Source: an uncultured Pseudomonadales bacterium
GTDB taxonomy: Bacteria; Pseudomonadota; Gammaproteobacteria; Pseudomonadales; Azotimanducaceae
Assembly: GCA_951813515.1 (NCBI GenBank)
Contig: OX638346.1
Location: 1,171,617-1,235,616, forward strand
DNA length: 64,000 nt
Direction of reading: 5' to 3'
Positions 1 to 8,429 of this stretch are shown here, in pieces. Each line of letters opens with the position of its first letter. Position 1 is the stretch's first letter. Under the pieces are notes generated by a model. The model saw only the letters and a program-made list of their open reading frames with translations. It did not search any database and was not told where the DNA came from. A program made the position numbers and the translations under genes.

Positions 1-138
1 CCGGCAATCGACTTCGATGCCGAAGGCGTTCTCGCAACCGAGAATGGGCGTCAGGCTGTCGCCGCCACAGCCCGCCAGCAGGACAGCCGCAATCCCGCCA
101 GCGAATAACAACCGAATACCCGCGCTAATAGTCGGCAT
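1..138 (-). CDS. Lipoprotein, N-terminal fragment cut by window edge
   Basis: Forty-six codons are visible before the gene runs off the window. The ATG at 138 lies inside the end of the upstream TonB-C gene (14-nt overlap), which indicates translational coupling in the same minus-strand operon. The protein starts with a short N-terminus holding one Arg, a hydrophobic stretch and a lipobox LLAGC with Cys at residue 24, so it should be a lipid-anchored envelope protein. The mature part begins GGDSLTPILGCENAFG and carries two more Cys. The function cannot be told from this fragment. Confidence 0.75.
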   Translation of the reverse strand, partial: MPTISAGIRLLFAGGIAAVLLAGCGGDSLTPILGCENAFGIEVDCR

Positions 139-520
139 AGTCGTCTTCTGCCAGCCGGAAGCGTAACGTGCTGACGACACCCGAGGTCTCTACGGCCTCG
201 CCGCCCACCGTCGCCGGGCGGAAACGCCATTGGGCGATAGACGCGAGCGCCGCCTCCTCGAAGACGCCTTCCGGCTCTGCCTCCACGACCTCGGGGTTGG
301 CCACCGCACCCTGCACGGTGACGTCGTAGCGAATGACGACATGGCCCTCTATGCCCTCCGCCTTGGCGGCAGGCGGGTAGACCATGTCGGCGCCTGAAAG
401 GAACTGCATGGGCGAAGAAGATGCGCACGCCACCAGCAGCATCGGGAGCAGGATGGCGGTCATCGCCTTCAGGCAGCGCCGCCGGAGGCGCCGGCTTTGG
501 GACACTTCCACTACGAGCAC
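125..520 (-). CDS. Small TonB C-terminal-domain lipoprotein
   Basis: A 131-residue protein with an Arg-rich N-terminus (RRLRRR), a hydrophobic segment and a lipobox ending in Cys at residue 32 (LLVAC), followed by a TonB C-terminal fold: YPPAAKAEGIEGHVVI, then FEEAALASIAQWRFRPA and a final beta strand. It is a TonB/energy-transducer-like domain without the usual membrane anchor and Pro-rich linker. The GTG at 520 overlaps the stop of the hexosaminidase gene by 10 nt. The ATG at 463 is possible but would lose the basic n-region, so GTG is preferred. Role inferred: a periplasmic partner in envelope function, not proven TonB activity. Confidence 0.8.
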   Translation of the reverse strand: MLVVEVSQSRRLRRRCLKAMTAILLPMLLVACASSSPMQFLSGADMVYPPAAKAEGIEGHVVIRYDVTVQGAVANPEVVEAEPEGVFEEAALASIAQWRFRPATVGGEAVETSGVVSTLRFRLAEDDYADY

Positions 521-2445
521 GCCGGCCCCCGGGAGAAACGCTGGGCAAGATGCAGGGCCACCGGCAGCATGTATTCCCCGTGAGGTTCAAGCGCCGCGTC
601 GGGAACGTGCGCCCGCCGACCGCAAAGGTGGGCGTCGAGTTGGTCGGCCAGGAGAGAGAGCGTCGCCGAGACGCGGGTCAGATCCTCGACGATGCCCTTA
701 CCTGAGCATTGTTCAACGTGGTCGCGCTGACTACGCCATCCAGCGACGATGTTCCGCAAACGATGTGCGTCGCGCATAGCCGCCACGCGCCGGGCCGCAA
801 GACTCTCGGCGGGGATAAAGTCGACCACGCGATCGAGCGGCGTGTCCGCATCGTAGGGCCGTGCGGCATCGACGGTCCCCGGGCTCGACCCGCCCAGCAG
901 TCGTGCATACCACTTGACCGGTTCAAGCATTTCGATCAGCGGCATCAGTCCAATGGCGTCCTCCCGCGACAGTCCCGACCAAATCAGCCTTCGCCGCACA
1001 TCCCTGTCCGGATCGACCACGCCCATGTGAGCAAGGGTCTCATGGGTGGCCACCAGCCTCCGATACATGTCGTCCGTGTCCCGCACATCGCCACGAGACC
1101 AGAAGCGTTCGGCAATGGCGGGCATGCGGCTCCACAGTCTCGTGTCGAGCAGCTCGTCGGTCACCAACTCCGTCCACAGGCATGCTTCTCCGCCCAGCAC
1201 GCGCCCCTCTTCAGTGCCGTTCTCCTCCGTCGTCCCGGCATCCCATTGGCGCGACAGGGACAGCAGGCCATCGCGCACATGCGCAAGCCGCGGATCACCG
1301 GCAAAGTCTGCCGCCGCGCCCGTTGCGGGGTCGCATGCATAGTGCAGATCGGCCGGATAGAACAGGTCCAGATAGTAGGGCGCGGAATACACTGTGTCGA
1401 AACCTGCGCCGAGCGCTCGGGCGCGCGCACCCGCACCGCGCCAACTCTGGATGACGACGCTCCGGGGCAGATCCGGCTGGATGACTTCGTCCCATGCCAT
1501 GGGCGACTTGTCTAGACCGTGCAGGATCTCTGCCATGCGCACGTTGAACGCGGCTTGCATCGCGCGCGCATCCTGTCCGCGCGGGAGCATGACTTCGTCG
1601 CCGCCGAAGTGCGCGTGCGAATCAGGAAACACTTGCGCAAGTTCGCCAAACAGCGTAGTTACGGCGCGCATGGCGTGCTGATTGTCCGGATCGAGACAGG
1701 ACGCGTGCACGCCGAAACGTCTGCTGACCGCGGAAACCCGCTCGCCGAGCCCCCATTCCGGGTGGACCGCGAGCCAACTCGCCGAATGTCCCGGCACGTC
1801 CAACTCCGGTACCACGCGAATACCGCGCGCCGCGGCGCGTCTCACCAGGGCCGTGAGCTCATCCTGCGTGTAGTGTTCGCGGGGGTCCGCAAGTTCGGGG
1901 TACGCCTTCCCCAGGAACCGAAATCCCTGATCGTCACTCAGGTGCAGGTGCAAGACGTTGAGCTTGTAGAACTCCATCAGGTCCAACGTCCGCTCCAGGG
2001 TGGCGATGGAGATGAAATGGCGGACCGTGTCGATCATCAGGCCGCGCCAGGCGAACCTCGGAGCATCCTCGACCACGCAATGCGGGAAGCAATGCTCCTG
2101 GCCCCGGCGGCAGGCCAGTTGGACCAGGGTCGCAAGCCCGCGTAGCACGCCCCATTCACGGGGGGCTTCGATGCGAATGCGTCCCGTCGAGATCTCGATT
2201 CGGTAGCGCTCGTCATCCCCGAGCGCCGGGTACTCCGAGGCGGGTCCAGACACGATATCGAGCCGGGCTCGGCCATGCTTCGGGTCGTCCGTCGCAGATT
2301 CGCGGAGGATCGATGCCAGGCGGCGCTCGAAACGCGATACCGCCGCCGCCAGCCGCGGTGATGCCGCGCCACGGGTCTCGAGTCCGCTTGCAGACGTATA
2401 TCCGCTGCCGGGGATCACCTTCTGCGGCAGGGGCATCAGGTTCAT
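511..2445 (-). CDS. GH20 family beta-N-acetylhexosaminidase
   Basis: A 644-residue glycoside hydrolase that should remove terminal beta-linked N-acetylhexosamine by substrate-assisted catalysis. An N-terminal GH20b-type domain precedes the TIM barrel, which opens with WRGLMIDTVRHF. The Asp-Glu catalytic pair is seen in HFGGDEV (about residue 285-295), with LHLHLSDDQGFR and VPELDVPGHS as further family motifs. No signal peptide is visible, so a cytoplasmic location is likely; together with anmK elsewhere in the window this would fit recycling of wall sugars (inference). The ATG at 2445 overlaps the upstream amidotransferase stop as ATGA; a longer upstream reading frame exists but lies inside that gene. 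Confidence 0.92.
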   Translation of the reverse strand: MNLMPLPQKVIPGSGYTSASGLETRGAASPRLAAAVSRFERRLASILRESATDDPKHGRARLDIVSGPASEYPALGDDERYRIEISTGRIRIEAPREWGVLRGLATLVQLACRRGQEHCFPHCVVEDAPRFAWRGLMIDTVRHFISIATLERTLDLMEFYKLNVLHLHLSDDQGFRFLGKAYPELADPREHYTQDELTALVRRAAARGIRVVPELDVPGHSASWLAVHPEWGLGERVSAVSRRFGVHASCLDPDNQHAMRAVTTLFGELAQVFPDSHAHFGGDEVMLPRGQDARAMQAAFNVRMAEILHGLDKSPMAWDEVIQPDLPRSVVIQSWRGAGARARALGAGFDTVYSAPYYLDLFYPADLHYACDPATGAAADFAGDPRLAHVRDGLLSLSRQWDAGTTEENGTEEGRVLGGEACLWTELVTDELLDTRLWSRMPAIAERFWSRGDVRDTDDMYRRLVATHETLAHMGVVDPDRDVRRRLIWSGLSREDAIGLMPLIEMLEPVKWYARLLGGSSPGTVDAARPYDADTPLDRVVDFIPAESLAARRVAAMRDAHRLRNIVAGWRSQRDHVEQCSGKGIVEDLTRVSATLSLLADQLDAHLCGRRAHVPDAALEPHGEYMLPVALHLAQRFSRGPACS

Positions 2446-3158
2446 CCGTGCGCCACCCGCTTCAGGTTTCGATACAGGTGGCGACAGTCTTCGCCGAAGG
2501 ATGCGAGTCGATCCGCCACGTCGCTGCGCAGCACGGCAAGCGCATCGTCGCCCAGCGCCCGCCCGAGCGCAGCGGCATAGACCGGGATCGCGGCCCACTC
2601 ATCCACCGTGTCGCCGGTGATCTCGACATGATATTGCAGCCCATAGGCGCGAGTGCCGTACCGGAACGCCTGTACGGCACAGTGCTCCGAACATGCGAGC
2701 ACAGTCGCCGCCGCTGGCAGCGACGAGACCTCCGCAGCGTGCCATTGCAGCACCGTTATCGAAGAGCCCATGCCGCGAAACAGCGGATCCACCTTGCCTG
2801 CGGATGTGAGTTCCACCGGCATGACGCCCACTTCCGGGGTCTTCGAAAGTCCTGCCGTACCGCCCAATGCCACCGCGAGGAGTTGATGGCCCAGGCAGAC
2901 GCCAAGGAACGGGCGCTGCATCTCGACGACGAATCGCCTGATCGCCGCCTTCTCTTCAACCAGCCACGGGTGCTCGGATTCCTGCCAGACATCCTGCGGA
3001 CCACCCATGACGAGCATCAGGTCGTAGGGGTCGAGATCGGGAATCGTGTCGCCTCGGTCGAGTTCGACCACATCCCAGGTGTAACCGTCCTCGCGAAAGA
3101 GGTTCCGAAACATCCCCGGATGTTCTACCTTGGCATGTTGGAAAACGACGATTCTCAT
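2442..3158 (-). CDS. Class I glutamine amidotransferase-like protein
   Basis: A 238-residue stand-alone GATase1 domain. The nucleophile Cys is in FLGVCLGHQLLA, the partner His-Glu in LQYHVE, and the oxyanion region in MVMGGPQDVW. Such free-standing domains resemble the glutaminase half of GMP synthase but often act on gamma-glutamyl or other amide substrates, so the substrate is unknown. The start at 3158 gives MRIVVFQHA, the usual beginning of the fold; the reading frame stays open further upstream without family sequence. It overlaps the GH20 gene by 4 nt (ATGA) and is the first gene of that operon, divergent from the SIS-domain gene. Confidence 0.88.
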   Translation of the reverse strand: MRIVVFQHAKVEHPGMFRNLFREDGYTWDVVELDRGDTIPDLDPYDLMLVMGGPQDVWQESEHPWLVEEKAAIRRFVVEMQRPFLGVCLGHQLLAVALGGTAGLSKTPEVGVMPVELTSAGKVDPLFRGMGSSITVLQWHAAEVSSLPAAATVLACSEHCAVQAFRYGTRAYGLQYHVEITGDTVDEWAAIPVYAAALGRALGDDALAVLRSDVADRLASFGEDCRHLYRNLKRVAHG

Positions 3159-3278
3159 GGCCCTGCCGGCGTCACCGGTTGCCGCAGTCTGCCATAGACC
3201 GTCGCGCAAGCGCGCCGACGTGCCACGAGAGCCAACCTTGTCAAACGCCGACGGGACAGCGACCATCGGCGCAACGTT

Positions 3279-3890
3279 TTGAAACTGGATGTCGGATTGG
3301 ACATAAAGCAACGCATGCAGGCGGTGATTGCCGCCGAGGCCGAGGCGATCGGGAGTATTCGCGTCACCGACGATTACGTGACGGCGGTCGAAAGACTGAA
3401 GGGCTGCCAGGGGAAAGTGATCACGACCGGGATTGGCAAGGCTGGCCATATTGCGCGCAAGTTCGCTGCGACGCTCTGTTCGACTGCCACCCCCGCGGTG
3501 TTCGTGCACCCCGCGGAGGCAGCACATGGCGACCTCGGACTCGTGGACAAGAACGACATCATGATCGCGTTCTCCACCAGCGGAAAGTCCACCGAGGTGC
3601 TGGAGATCATGGAGTTCTCGCGCCATCTCGGCGTTGCGGAAATCATCGGTGTGACTTCTCACCCGGATTCGGAATTAAGGGGCCTGTCCGACATCGTGCT
3701 CGACATGGGCGTCGTCTCCGAAGCTTGCCCCCTGGACCTGACGCCGAGTTCTTCCATGGCCGTCATGCTGGCGATCAGCGATGCCATCGCGCTCGCCCTG
3801 ATGGAGTCAAAGGGCGTGACAAAGCGCGATTGGGGCATGCGCCACCACGGCGGCTACCTCGGTCGTGCGGCACGGACGGACAACATGTAG
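3279..3890 (+). CDS. SIS-domain sugar-phosphate isomerase (KdsD/GutQ-like) without CBS domains
   Basis: A 203-residue protein matching the isomerase half of D-arabinose-5-phosphate isomerase, which makes the precursor of Kdo for lipopolysaccharide. Family blocks are GIGKAGHIARKFAAT, VFVHPAEAAHGDLG, AFSTSGKSTEV and the C-terminal HHGGYLGR, which stands where HPGGxLG is usual. The two CBS domains of full-length KdsD are absent; the frame ends right after the SIS domain. The start is uncertain: TTG at 3279 or ATG at 3315, neither with a strong ribosome binding site. It stands alone between divergent and convergent minus-strand genes. Confidence 0.82.
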   Translation: MKLDVGLDIKQRMQAVIAAEAEAIGSIRVTDDYVTAVERLKGCQGKVITTGIGKAGHIARKFAATLCSTATPAVFVHPAEAAHGDLGLVDKNDIMIAFSTSGKSTEVLEIMEFSRHLGVAEIIGVTSHPDSELRGLSDIVLDMGVVSEACPLDLTPSSSMAVMLAISDAIALALMESKGVTKRDWGMRHHGGYLGRAARTDNM

Positions 3891-3925
3891 GCATTTCGCG
3901 CCGGGCGCGCCCAATGATGGGGACG

Positions 3926-5215
3926 TCAGGCGTCTTCTGACGCGCGGGCTAGCGCCTCGTCCAGGATACGTTCCGGATCGAGCCAACCCGTTTCATCCTG
4001 CACATCCCGGCAAAGTTCGAGCATCGCACCAAGGCGAGGTCCCGGCTCGAATCCTCTGCCGATCAGGTGACGCCCCCCGACAACATCCGCCGGTGCGCTG
4101 CGATCGACCCCGAGATTCCTGGCCCGCGCGAGGAATCGCTCCGACGGCGTGCCCGCGGTCTGCGCCAATCGGGCGAGGAGTTCCAACGTTGCGCCCGCCG
4201 CACCAAGCCTACGCGACAAAAGCCGGTAGTCTCCCGGTGCGGCGTCGTTTGCAACGAACGAGGCCGGCTTCCGGCTGTGCTCGGCGAGCGCCGAGACTGC
4301 CCTGACAACATCCTTCGGCGCGCGCATACGCGCAAGCAGGGCGTTGATGTCGTCAGGCCCCCGCCGAGAGGCGTCGCCCTCCCCTTGTTGCACGGCATGG
4401 CACATCGCTGCGAGCATCAACACCAGGTCATCGTCGCCGCCTCGACGCAGCTTCGCCGCCGCATCCAGTGCATTCAGCGTGCGTGACCACGCACAGGTGT
4501 GCGAGCCTCGCGTCAACGCTTCCAGTTCCGGAAAGAACCGCAACAGCGTCGAGTCCCGCAGGAACTCAAGCCCCACGGACGGGCGTTTGCCCTTGAGCAA
4601 CAGCTTGCGGAACTCCTCGAACACGCGTTCGGGAGAAACCTCCCGCAAGTCCAGCCGCCCACACAGTTCCACCAGCGCCGCATCCGCGCGCATGTCGAAG
4701 CGCGCGCTGAACTGCGCCACACGCAGGCCGCGCAGCGGATCCTCGGCAAAGGTGTCTGCATCCACCGCGCGGAGCAGCCTGCGCTCAAGATCCCGACGGC
4801 CACCGTAGGGATCCAGGACTTCTCCCGTCAGAATATCGAGACCCATGCTGTTGACGGTGAGATCCCGGCGACGCGCCGCGGTCTTGAAGTCGAGGTCCGG
4901 GTCGCACCTGACCTCGAAACCACGATGCCCTGGCGCGACCTTGCTGTCGCGCCGGGGCAGCGAAAAGTCCGCATCGAGTTCCTTCAGGCGCAGCACGCCG
5001 AAAGCCCGACCCACCGACAACACGCTGCCGTGTCGCTGAAGCAGGTTTCGCAACGCGTCCAAATCAATCCCGTAGACCTCTATATCGAGATCCTTCGACG
5101 GCTCGTGGCGCAACATGTCCCGCACGTAGCCGCCGACGATGAGCGCGCGGCCGTGAGCCTTCGCAATCTCCCGGGCGATGTCCCTGACGCGGGCGTCGAT
5201 CATGCGGTGCATCAT
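3926..5215 (-). CDS. cca: CCA tRNA nucleotidyltransferase / polyA polymerase family protein
   Basis: A 429-residue class II nucleotidyltransferase. Visible motifs are GGYVRDMLR (nucleotide-binding loop), DLDIEVYG (metal-binding acidic pair), RRRDLTVNSM, DPYGGRRDL and the ERVFEEFRKLL helix. The expected role is adding or repairing the 3' CCA of tRNAs. The second family possibility is polyA polymerase PcnB, but the long basic tail of PcnB is not seen. The start ATG at 5215 has a second Met three codons later (MMHRM). It lies just downstream of tRNA-Met on the same strand, separated by a strong hairpin. Confidence 0.85.
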   Translation of the reverse strand: MMHRMIDARVRDIAREIAKAHGRALIVGGYVRDMLRHEPSKDLDIEVYGIDLDALRNLLQRHGSVLSVGRAFGVLRLKELDADFSLPRRDSKVAPGHRGFEVRCDPDLDFKTAARRRDLTVNSMGLDILTGEVLDPYGGRRDLERRLLRAVDADTFAEDPLRGLRVAQFSARFDMRADAALVELCGRLDLREVSPERVFEEFRKLLLKGKRPSVGLEFLRDSTLLRFFPELEALTRGSHTCAWSRTLNALDAAAKLRRGGDDDLVLMLAAMCHAVQQGEGDASRRGPDDINALLARMRAPKDVVRAVSALAEHSRKPASFVANDAAPGDYRLLSRRLGAAGATLELLARLAQTAGTPSERFLARARNLGVDRSAPADVVGGRHLIGRGFEPGPRLGAMLELCRDVQDETGWLDPERILDEALARASEDA

Positions 5216-5233
5216 ACGAGAGTAAGCGGGAAA

Positions 5234-5261
5234 CGGCAGTGGGCCGGGCGGCCCACTGCCG
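5234..5261 (-). terminator. Perfect 12-bp hairpin between tRNA-Met and cca
   Basis: Two 12-nt arms (CGGCAGTGGGCC and its exact reverse complement) flank a 4-nt loop six bases beyond the tRNA 3' end. On the minus strand the stem is followed only by TTT, so it may be a weak intrinsic terminator or a 3' processing stem that partly separates the tRNA from cca. Confidence 0.6.
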
Positions 5262-5267
5262 GGAATG

Positions 5268-5344
5268 TGGTAGCTACGGGCGGACTCGAACCGCCGACCC
5301 CGCGATTATGAGTCGCGTGCTCTTACCAGCTGAGCTACGTAGCC
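5268..5344 (-). tRNA. tRNA-Met (anticodon CAU, elongator type)
   Basis: A 77-nt cloverleaf on the minus strand: acceptor GGCTACG, D-stem GCTC/GAGC, anticodon stem CGCGA/TCGCG with loop CTCATAA, T-stem GGCGG/CCGCC and an encoded CCA. The body resembles elongator tRNA-Met rather than initiator, which has three G-C pairs next to the anticodon loop. The last acceptor pair is G1-U72 instead of the usual G-C. Confidence 0.93.
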
Positions 5345-5466
5345 ACAACAGGGGCGCGGATTGTCGGAACACGACCGCCGCTTGTCAAGGGCCGACACCC
5401 GCTTCCGGAGAATAAATCGTTTGTTATTAGCTAGTTAAGAAAATCGTGGACAAGACCTCCCACACC

Positions 5467-5495
5467 TTGATAATGCATGCAGATTTCCCTATATA
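5467..5495 (+). promoter_or_regulatory. Sigma70-type promoter of the Bax-inhibitor-1 family gene
   Basis: TTGATA at 5467-5472 and TATATA at 5490-5495 are separated by exactly 17 nt in an AT-rich stretch. The spacing to the start codon at 5525 leaves a leader of roughly 25 nt carrying GGAAGGA at 5514-5520 as ribosome binding site. Confidence 0.8.
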
Positions 5496-5524
5496 AGTCA
5501 TAACCGACGCACTGGAAGGAACAC

Positions 5525-6196
5525 ATGGCCGAATTCAGAACCCTTGCAAGCAACACGCGTCCTGCCGTTGAAGTCAACCAGGTACTGCGCAACACCTACA
5601 TTCTGCTGGCGTTCACGGTGGCGTTCGCCTGCGTCACCGGGACCGTAGCGGCAGCGTTGAACGTGCCGTTCTTCGGCGGGATGGCCGGTTTCATCGTCTA
5701 TCTTGTCGGTTTCTTCGGCCTGTCCTACCTAGTCAACAAGACGGCGAACAGCGTCTGGGGCCTGTTCTGGACCTTCATGTTCACCGGTTTCATCGGTTTC
5801 GTCGCCGGACCGATCGTCAGCTACTATGCCGCAGTTCAACCCGGGGTGGTCGCACAGGCGCTCGGTGTCACGGCGGCCACGTTCTTTGGCCTTTCGCTCT
5901 ACACGATCACGACCAAGAAGGACTTCTCGTTCCTGCGATCGTTCCTCGTGGTCGGATTCTTCGTCGTAATCGGCGTCATCATCTGCTCGTTCTTCTTCGA
6001 TCTCTCGGCATTCGCTGCAGCGATCTCCGGCATGATGGTGCTGATCGCCTGCGCGCTCATGCTGTATCAGACGAGCGCGATCGTGCGTGGCGGCGAAACG
6101 AACTACATCATCGCCACGAACAGTCTGTTCGTCTCGATCTACCTGCTGTTCATGAACCTGCTGAGCCTGTTCGGCATCATGGGGGGCGACGACTAG
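5525..6196 (+). CDS. Bax inhibitor-1 / YccA family membrane protein
   Basis: A 223-residue protein with about seven hydrophobic helices, starting near residue 22 (VLRNTYILLAFTVAFA) and ending in a short acidic tail (GGDD). The pattern VLRNTYxLL, the helix around AQALGVTAATFFGLSLY and the C-terminal YQTSAIV...NSLFVSIYLLFMNLLSLF match the bacterial YccA/YbhL type of the BI-1 (TMBIM) family, proposed to be pH-sensitive calcium-leak channels or FtsH modulators. The ATG has a good Shine-Dalgarno and an own promoter. Confidence 0.92.
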   Translation: MAEFRTLASNTRPAVEVNQVLRNTYILLAFTVAFACVTGTVAAALNVPFFGGMAGFIVYLVGFFGLSYLVNKTANSVWGLFWTFMFTGFIGFVAGPIVSYYAAVQPGVVAQALGVTAATFFGLSLYTITTKKDFSFLRSFLVVGFFVVIGVIICSFFFDLSAFAAAISGMMVLIACALMLYQTSAIVRGGETNYIIATNSLFVSIYLLFMNLLSLFGIMGGDD

Positions 6197-6227
6197 ACGA
6201 GCAAGGGTTGCTTCGGCAACCGCGCCC

Positions 6228-6430
6228 ACTTCCATGGAACAAACGTCTCCGGGGAGCGTCAGCGACCCGGGGCGGTTGATACATGGGCGACGAGCGGGGC
6301 CGGGCCGGAGCCTTCAGCCGGGGAGCGCGAGGGGGAACCCCTCGCAAGAGAACAGCCTTCAGCCGGGGAGCGCGAGGGGGAACCCCTCGCAAGGAGAAGA
6401 CCGGAGCCAAAGGCACCGGCTGTGGGGCAC
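6228..6430 (+). repeat. Dispersed intergenic repeat A, copy 1 (expanded)
   Basis: This spacer shares blocks with 24411-24514: a leading TTCC(A/G)TGGAACAA(A/G)CG, a central block with GGCCGGAGCCTTCAGCC and a GC-rich inverted repeat, and a trailing GGC(A/G)CCGGCTGTGGGGCAC. The central hairpin is GCGAGGGG-GAA-CCCCTCGC. Copy 1 is longer because the hairpin block is duplicated and extra sequence separates the leading block. It ends directly against the stop codon of cbbO. Confidence 0.8.
6310..6399 (+). repeat. 45-bp tandem duplication of the hairpin block
   Basis: Two units at 6310-6354 and 6355-6399 share about 39 identical leading bases (GCCTTCAGCCGGGGAGCGCG onward through the hairpin) and differ only in the last few. 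Each holds a complete GCGAGGGG/CCCCTCGC stem. Confidence 0.9.
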
Positions 6431-8329
6431 TCAGATCTGGGTCAATTGCCGGTAGGCTTTCTGCAGGGCTGCCGGCAAACCCTCCGTTTCCTCGATCACC
6501 ATGTAGTGCGTTTCGGGACACATCCGCCGCAGATAGTCGTGGCCGGACCGGTCGACGGTCACGCAAAAAGTGTGGATTCCCGCGCGTTCAGCTTCCTCCA
6601 GGGCCTTCGCCGTATCGCGCACCCCGTATTCGTGGTTGCCGCGCTCAGGTCCGTAGTCGCAGTCCTGCGGGAACCCGTCGCTGACGATCAACAGCACCTT
6701 GAGCGCGGCACCGGCAGCGGCGAGCTTTCGCGCCGCGTGGCGAATCGCCGGACCCATCCGCGTACTGCGCTTTGGCTTCATCGCCGCAATGGCTTCAAGG
6801 GTCCGGCGGCGAAAGGGTTCATCGAACTCTTTCGCGACATAGAACTCGATACAGTCTTTGCCGTACCCCGAGAAACCATAGACGCCGTATTCGTCCCCGA
6901 TACCCTCGAGCGCAGTGGCCATCAAGGCAACGGCTTCCTTCTGAATGTCGATGATGCGCCGGCTCTCGCCCGGCGAGGGCGGCCTGTCCGCAGACGCATC
7001 GTCGTCATCAAACCACGGGTCGCGAAGGTCCTGTGGCGCGGTGTCGTTGGTCGGAGGTTCCGCCGCTTCGACCGGGTCGTCAGTGGACGCGGACAGGTCG
7101 ACCAGGAATGCGGCGCCGACGTCACGGCGCGCACGCTTGCGCTGGCTGTACACCCGATCATCCGGTGAGACGCCGGCGCGCAGGTCAGAGCGAACGTCGA
7201 CCAATGCGCCCAGGTCCAGCTCGTCCCCATCGGCCACCTTGCGTATCCGCTGGTAGCCGATCGGCCGTATCTGCTCGAAACGTCGCCGCACCGCCCGCGC
7301 GTAGGGGCGAACAGATCGCATGAGTCCGCGTCCACCGTCGTCCGTGGCATCCCTGGGATCGATGTCTATTTCGAACAGCCGGCACCAGGCTCTCCGGTAG
7401 CGCCGGTCGAGGTAGTCCCACTCGTCGTAGAGGAAACTGCGCGCGTCGAGGGGCGACGCCCCGAATCGATACCGCAGTTCGGAACGCTCCGAGTCGATCC
7501 GGCGCTGCAAATCGTCCCGCGCACGCACGAGGTCCTGTCCGACATTGCGAACATCGCCGTCACCCTTCCCCTCCCCAACCTTGACTTCATCGCCACTCGA
7601 CAACTCGACAACTTCCATCGCAGACACGTCGGCGTTGGCGTCGTCGAGTTCCTTTTCCCAATCTTCGAGGCGAGCCTCCCTCTGCGCCCACTCCATGTGC
7701 CCCGGAAATGCACCGTCCCCCGATTCCTCGACGTCGACGGCAAACATCCCGTAACACTCGATCACCGCTGCTGCGGTGTCATATACCGTCGCATCCGGCG
7801 CGCACACGCGGTCGATCACCGGGCGCAGAAAGTCGACCGGCGCATCGCGGTGTGGGTCTAGCGCCACTTTGTACTTGCGCGCCCCGGGATACCTTCGCAG
7901 GGTTTGCGCCTCAACCCGGGCCGACTCGATCACATGGAACAATGATCGGGCCACCGGCGGCGTATCGAAGTGATTGAAGAATAGTGTCAGGTCCGACTCG
8001 CGGTGGGCCGGGGGCAGGGGACGGGCGGCGAGTCCGGGGATTCGGGCCCGGGCACGGTCGATATCGAAGGCGAACGTGCCGAACTCGCGAAACCCGAGCT
8101 GCACCAATACGCGCAACCGGTATATCGCCGCATTCAGCGTTTCGTCGTCGAAGATGTCGATGCGAGCGGGCAGGTATACGCCGGGGTCGGCAGCGTCTTC
8201 ATCGCCCACCTTGAGATGACAGTGGCGACCAGCGATCCCCTCCGCGAACAACGCGAGGGGGCGTTCTACATCGGCGAGGTCGACCACGCTAGCAGCGTGC
8301 GCCGTAGAACGGCACGCAGTGCCGATCAA
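6431..8329 (-). CDS. cbbO: CbbO/NorD-type von Willebrand factor A protein
   Basis: A 632-residue protein of the CbbO/NorD family, the VWA partner of a MoxR-type AAA+ ATPase; such pairs remodel or activate a client metalloenzyme (Rubisco for CbbQO, nitric oxide reductase for NorQD). The C-terminal third is the VWA domain: DLSAST metal-ion-dependent adhesion site near residue 410, then IYGFSGYGKD-like and LLIVSDGFPQD strands. The middle is acidic and charged (EDWEKELDDANAD, FDDDDASAD). It follows cbbQ in the same orientation, 95 nt away. No Rubisco or NO-reductase gene is in the window, so the symbol names the family, not a proven client. Confidence 0.85.
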   Translation of the reverse strand: MIGTACRSTAHAASVVDLADVERPLALFAEGIAGRHCHLKVGDEDAADPGVYLPARIDIFDDETLNAAIYRLRVLVQLGFREFGTFAFDIDRARARIPGLAARPLPPAHRESDLTLFFNHFDTPPVARSLFHVIESARVEAQTLRRYPGARKYKVALDPHRDAPVDFLRPVIDRVCAPDATVYDTAAAVIECYGMFAVDVEESGDGAFPGHMEWAQREARLEDWEKELDDANADVSAMEVVELSSGDEVKVGEGKGDGDVRNVGQDLVRARDDLQRRIDSERSELRYRFGASPLDARSFLYDEWDYLDRRYRRAWCRLFEIDIDPRDATDDGGRGLMRSVRPYARAVRRRFEQIRPIGYQRIRKVADGDELDLGALVDVRSDLRAGVSPDDRVYSQRKRARRDVGAAFLVDLSASTDDPVEAAEPPTNDTAPQDLRDPWFDDDDASADRPPSPGESRRIIDIQKEAVALMATALEGIGDEYGVYGFSGYGKDCIEFYVAKEFDEPFRRRTLEAIAAMKPKRSTRMGPAIRHAARKLAAAGAALKVLLIVSDGFPQDCDYGPERGNHEYGVRDTAKALEEAERAGIHTFCVTVDRSGHDYLRRMCPETHYMVIEETEGLPAALQKAYRQLTQI

Positions 8330-8365
8330 GGCGCAGGGTGCGGGACGGGTGGGACGGGCGAAACA

Positions 8366-8429
8366 GTGGGCTCTGGGCGGGGGTGAAACACGGCGCGCCC
8401 GAAGGGACGACGGATTTCATGGCGCTAGG
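8366..8429 (+). repeat. Dispersed intergenic repeat B, copy 1
   Basis: About 60 bp matching the reverse complement of 50317-50375, with the common cores GGGCGGGGGTGAAACACGGC, GACGGATTT and ATGGCGCT. It sits between cbbQ and cbbO and runs over the cbbQ stop codon. Confidence 0.8.
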
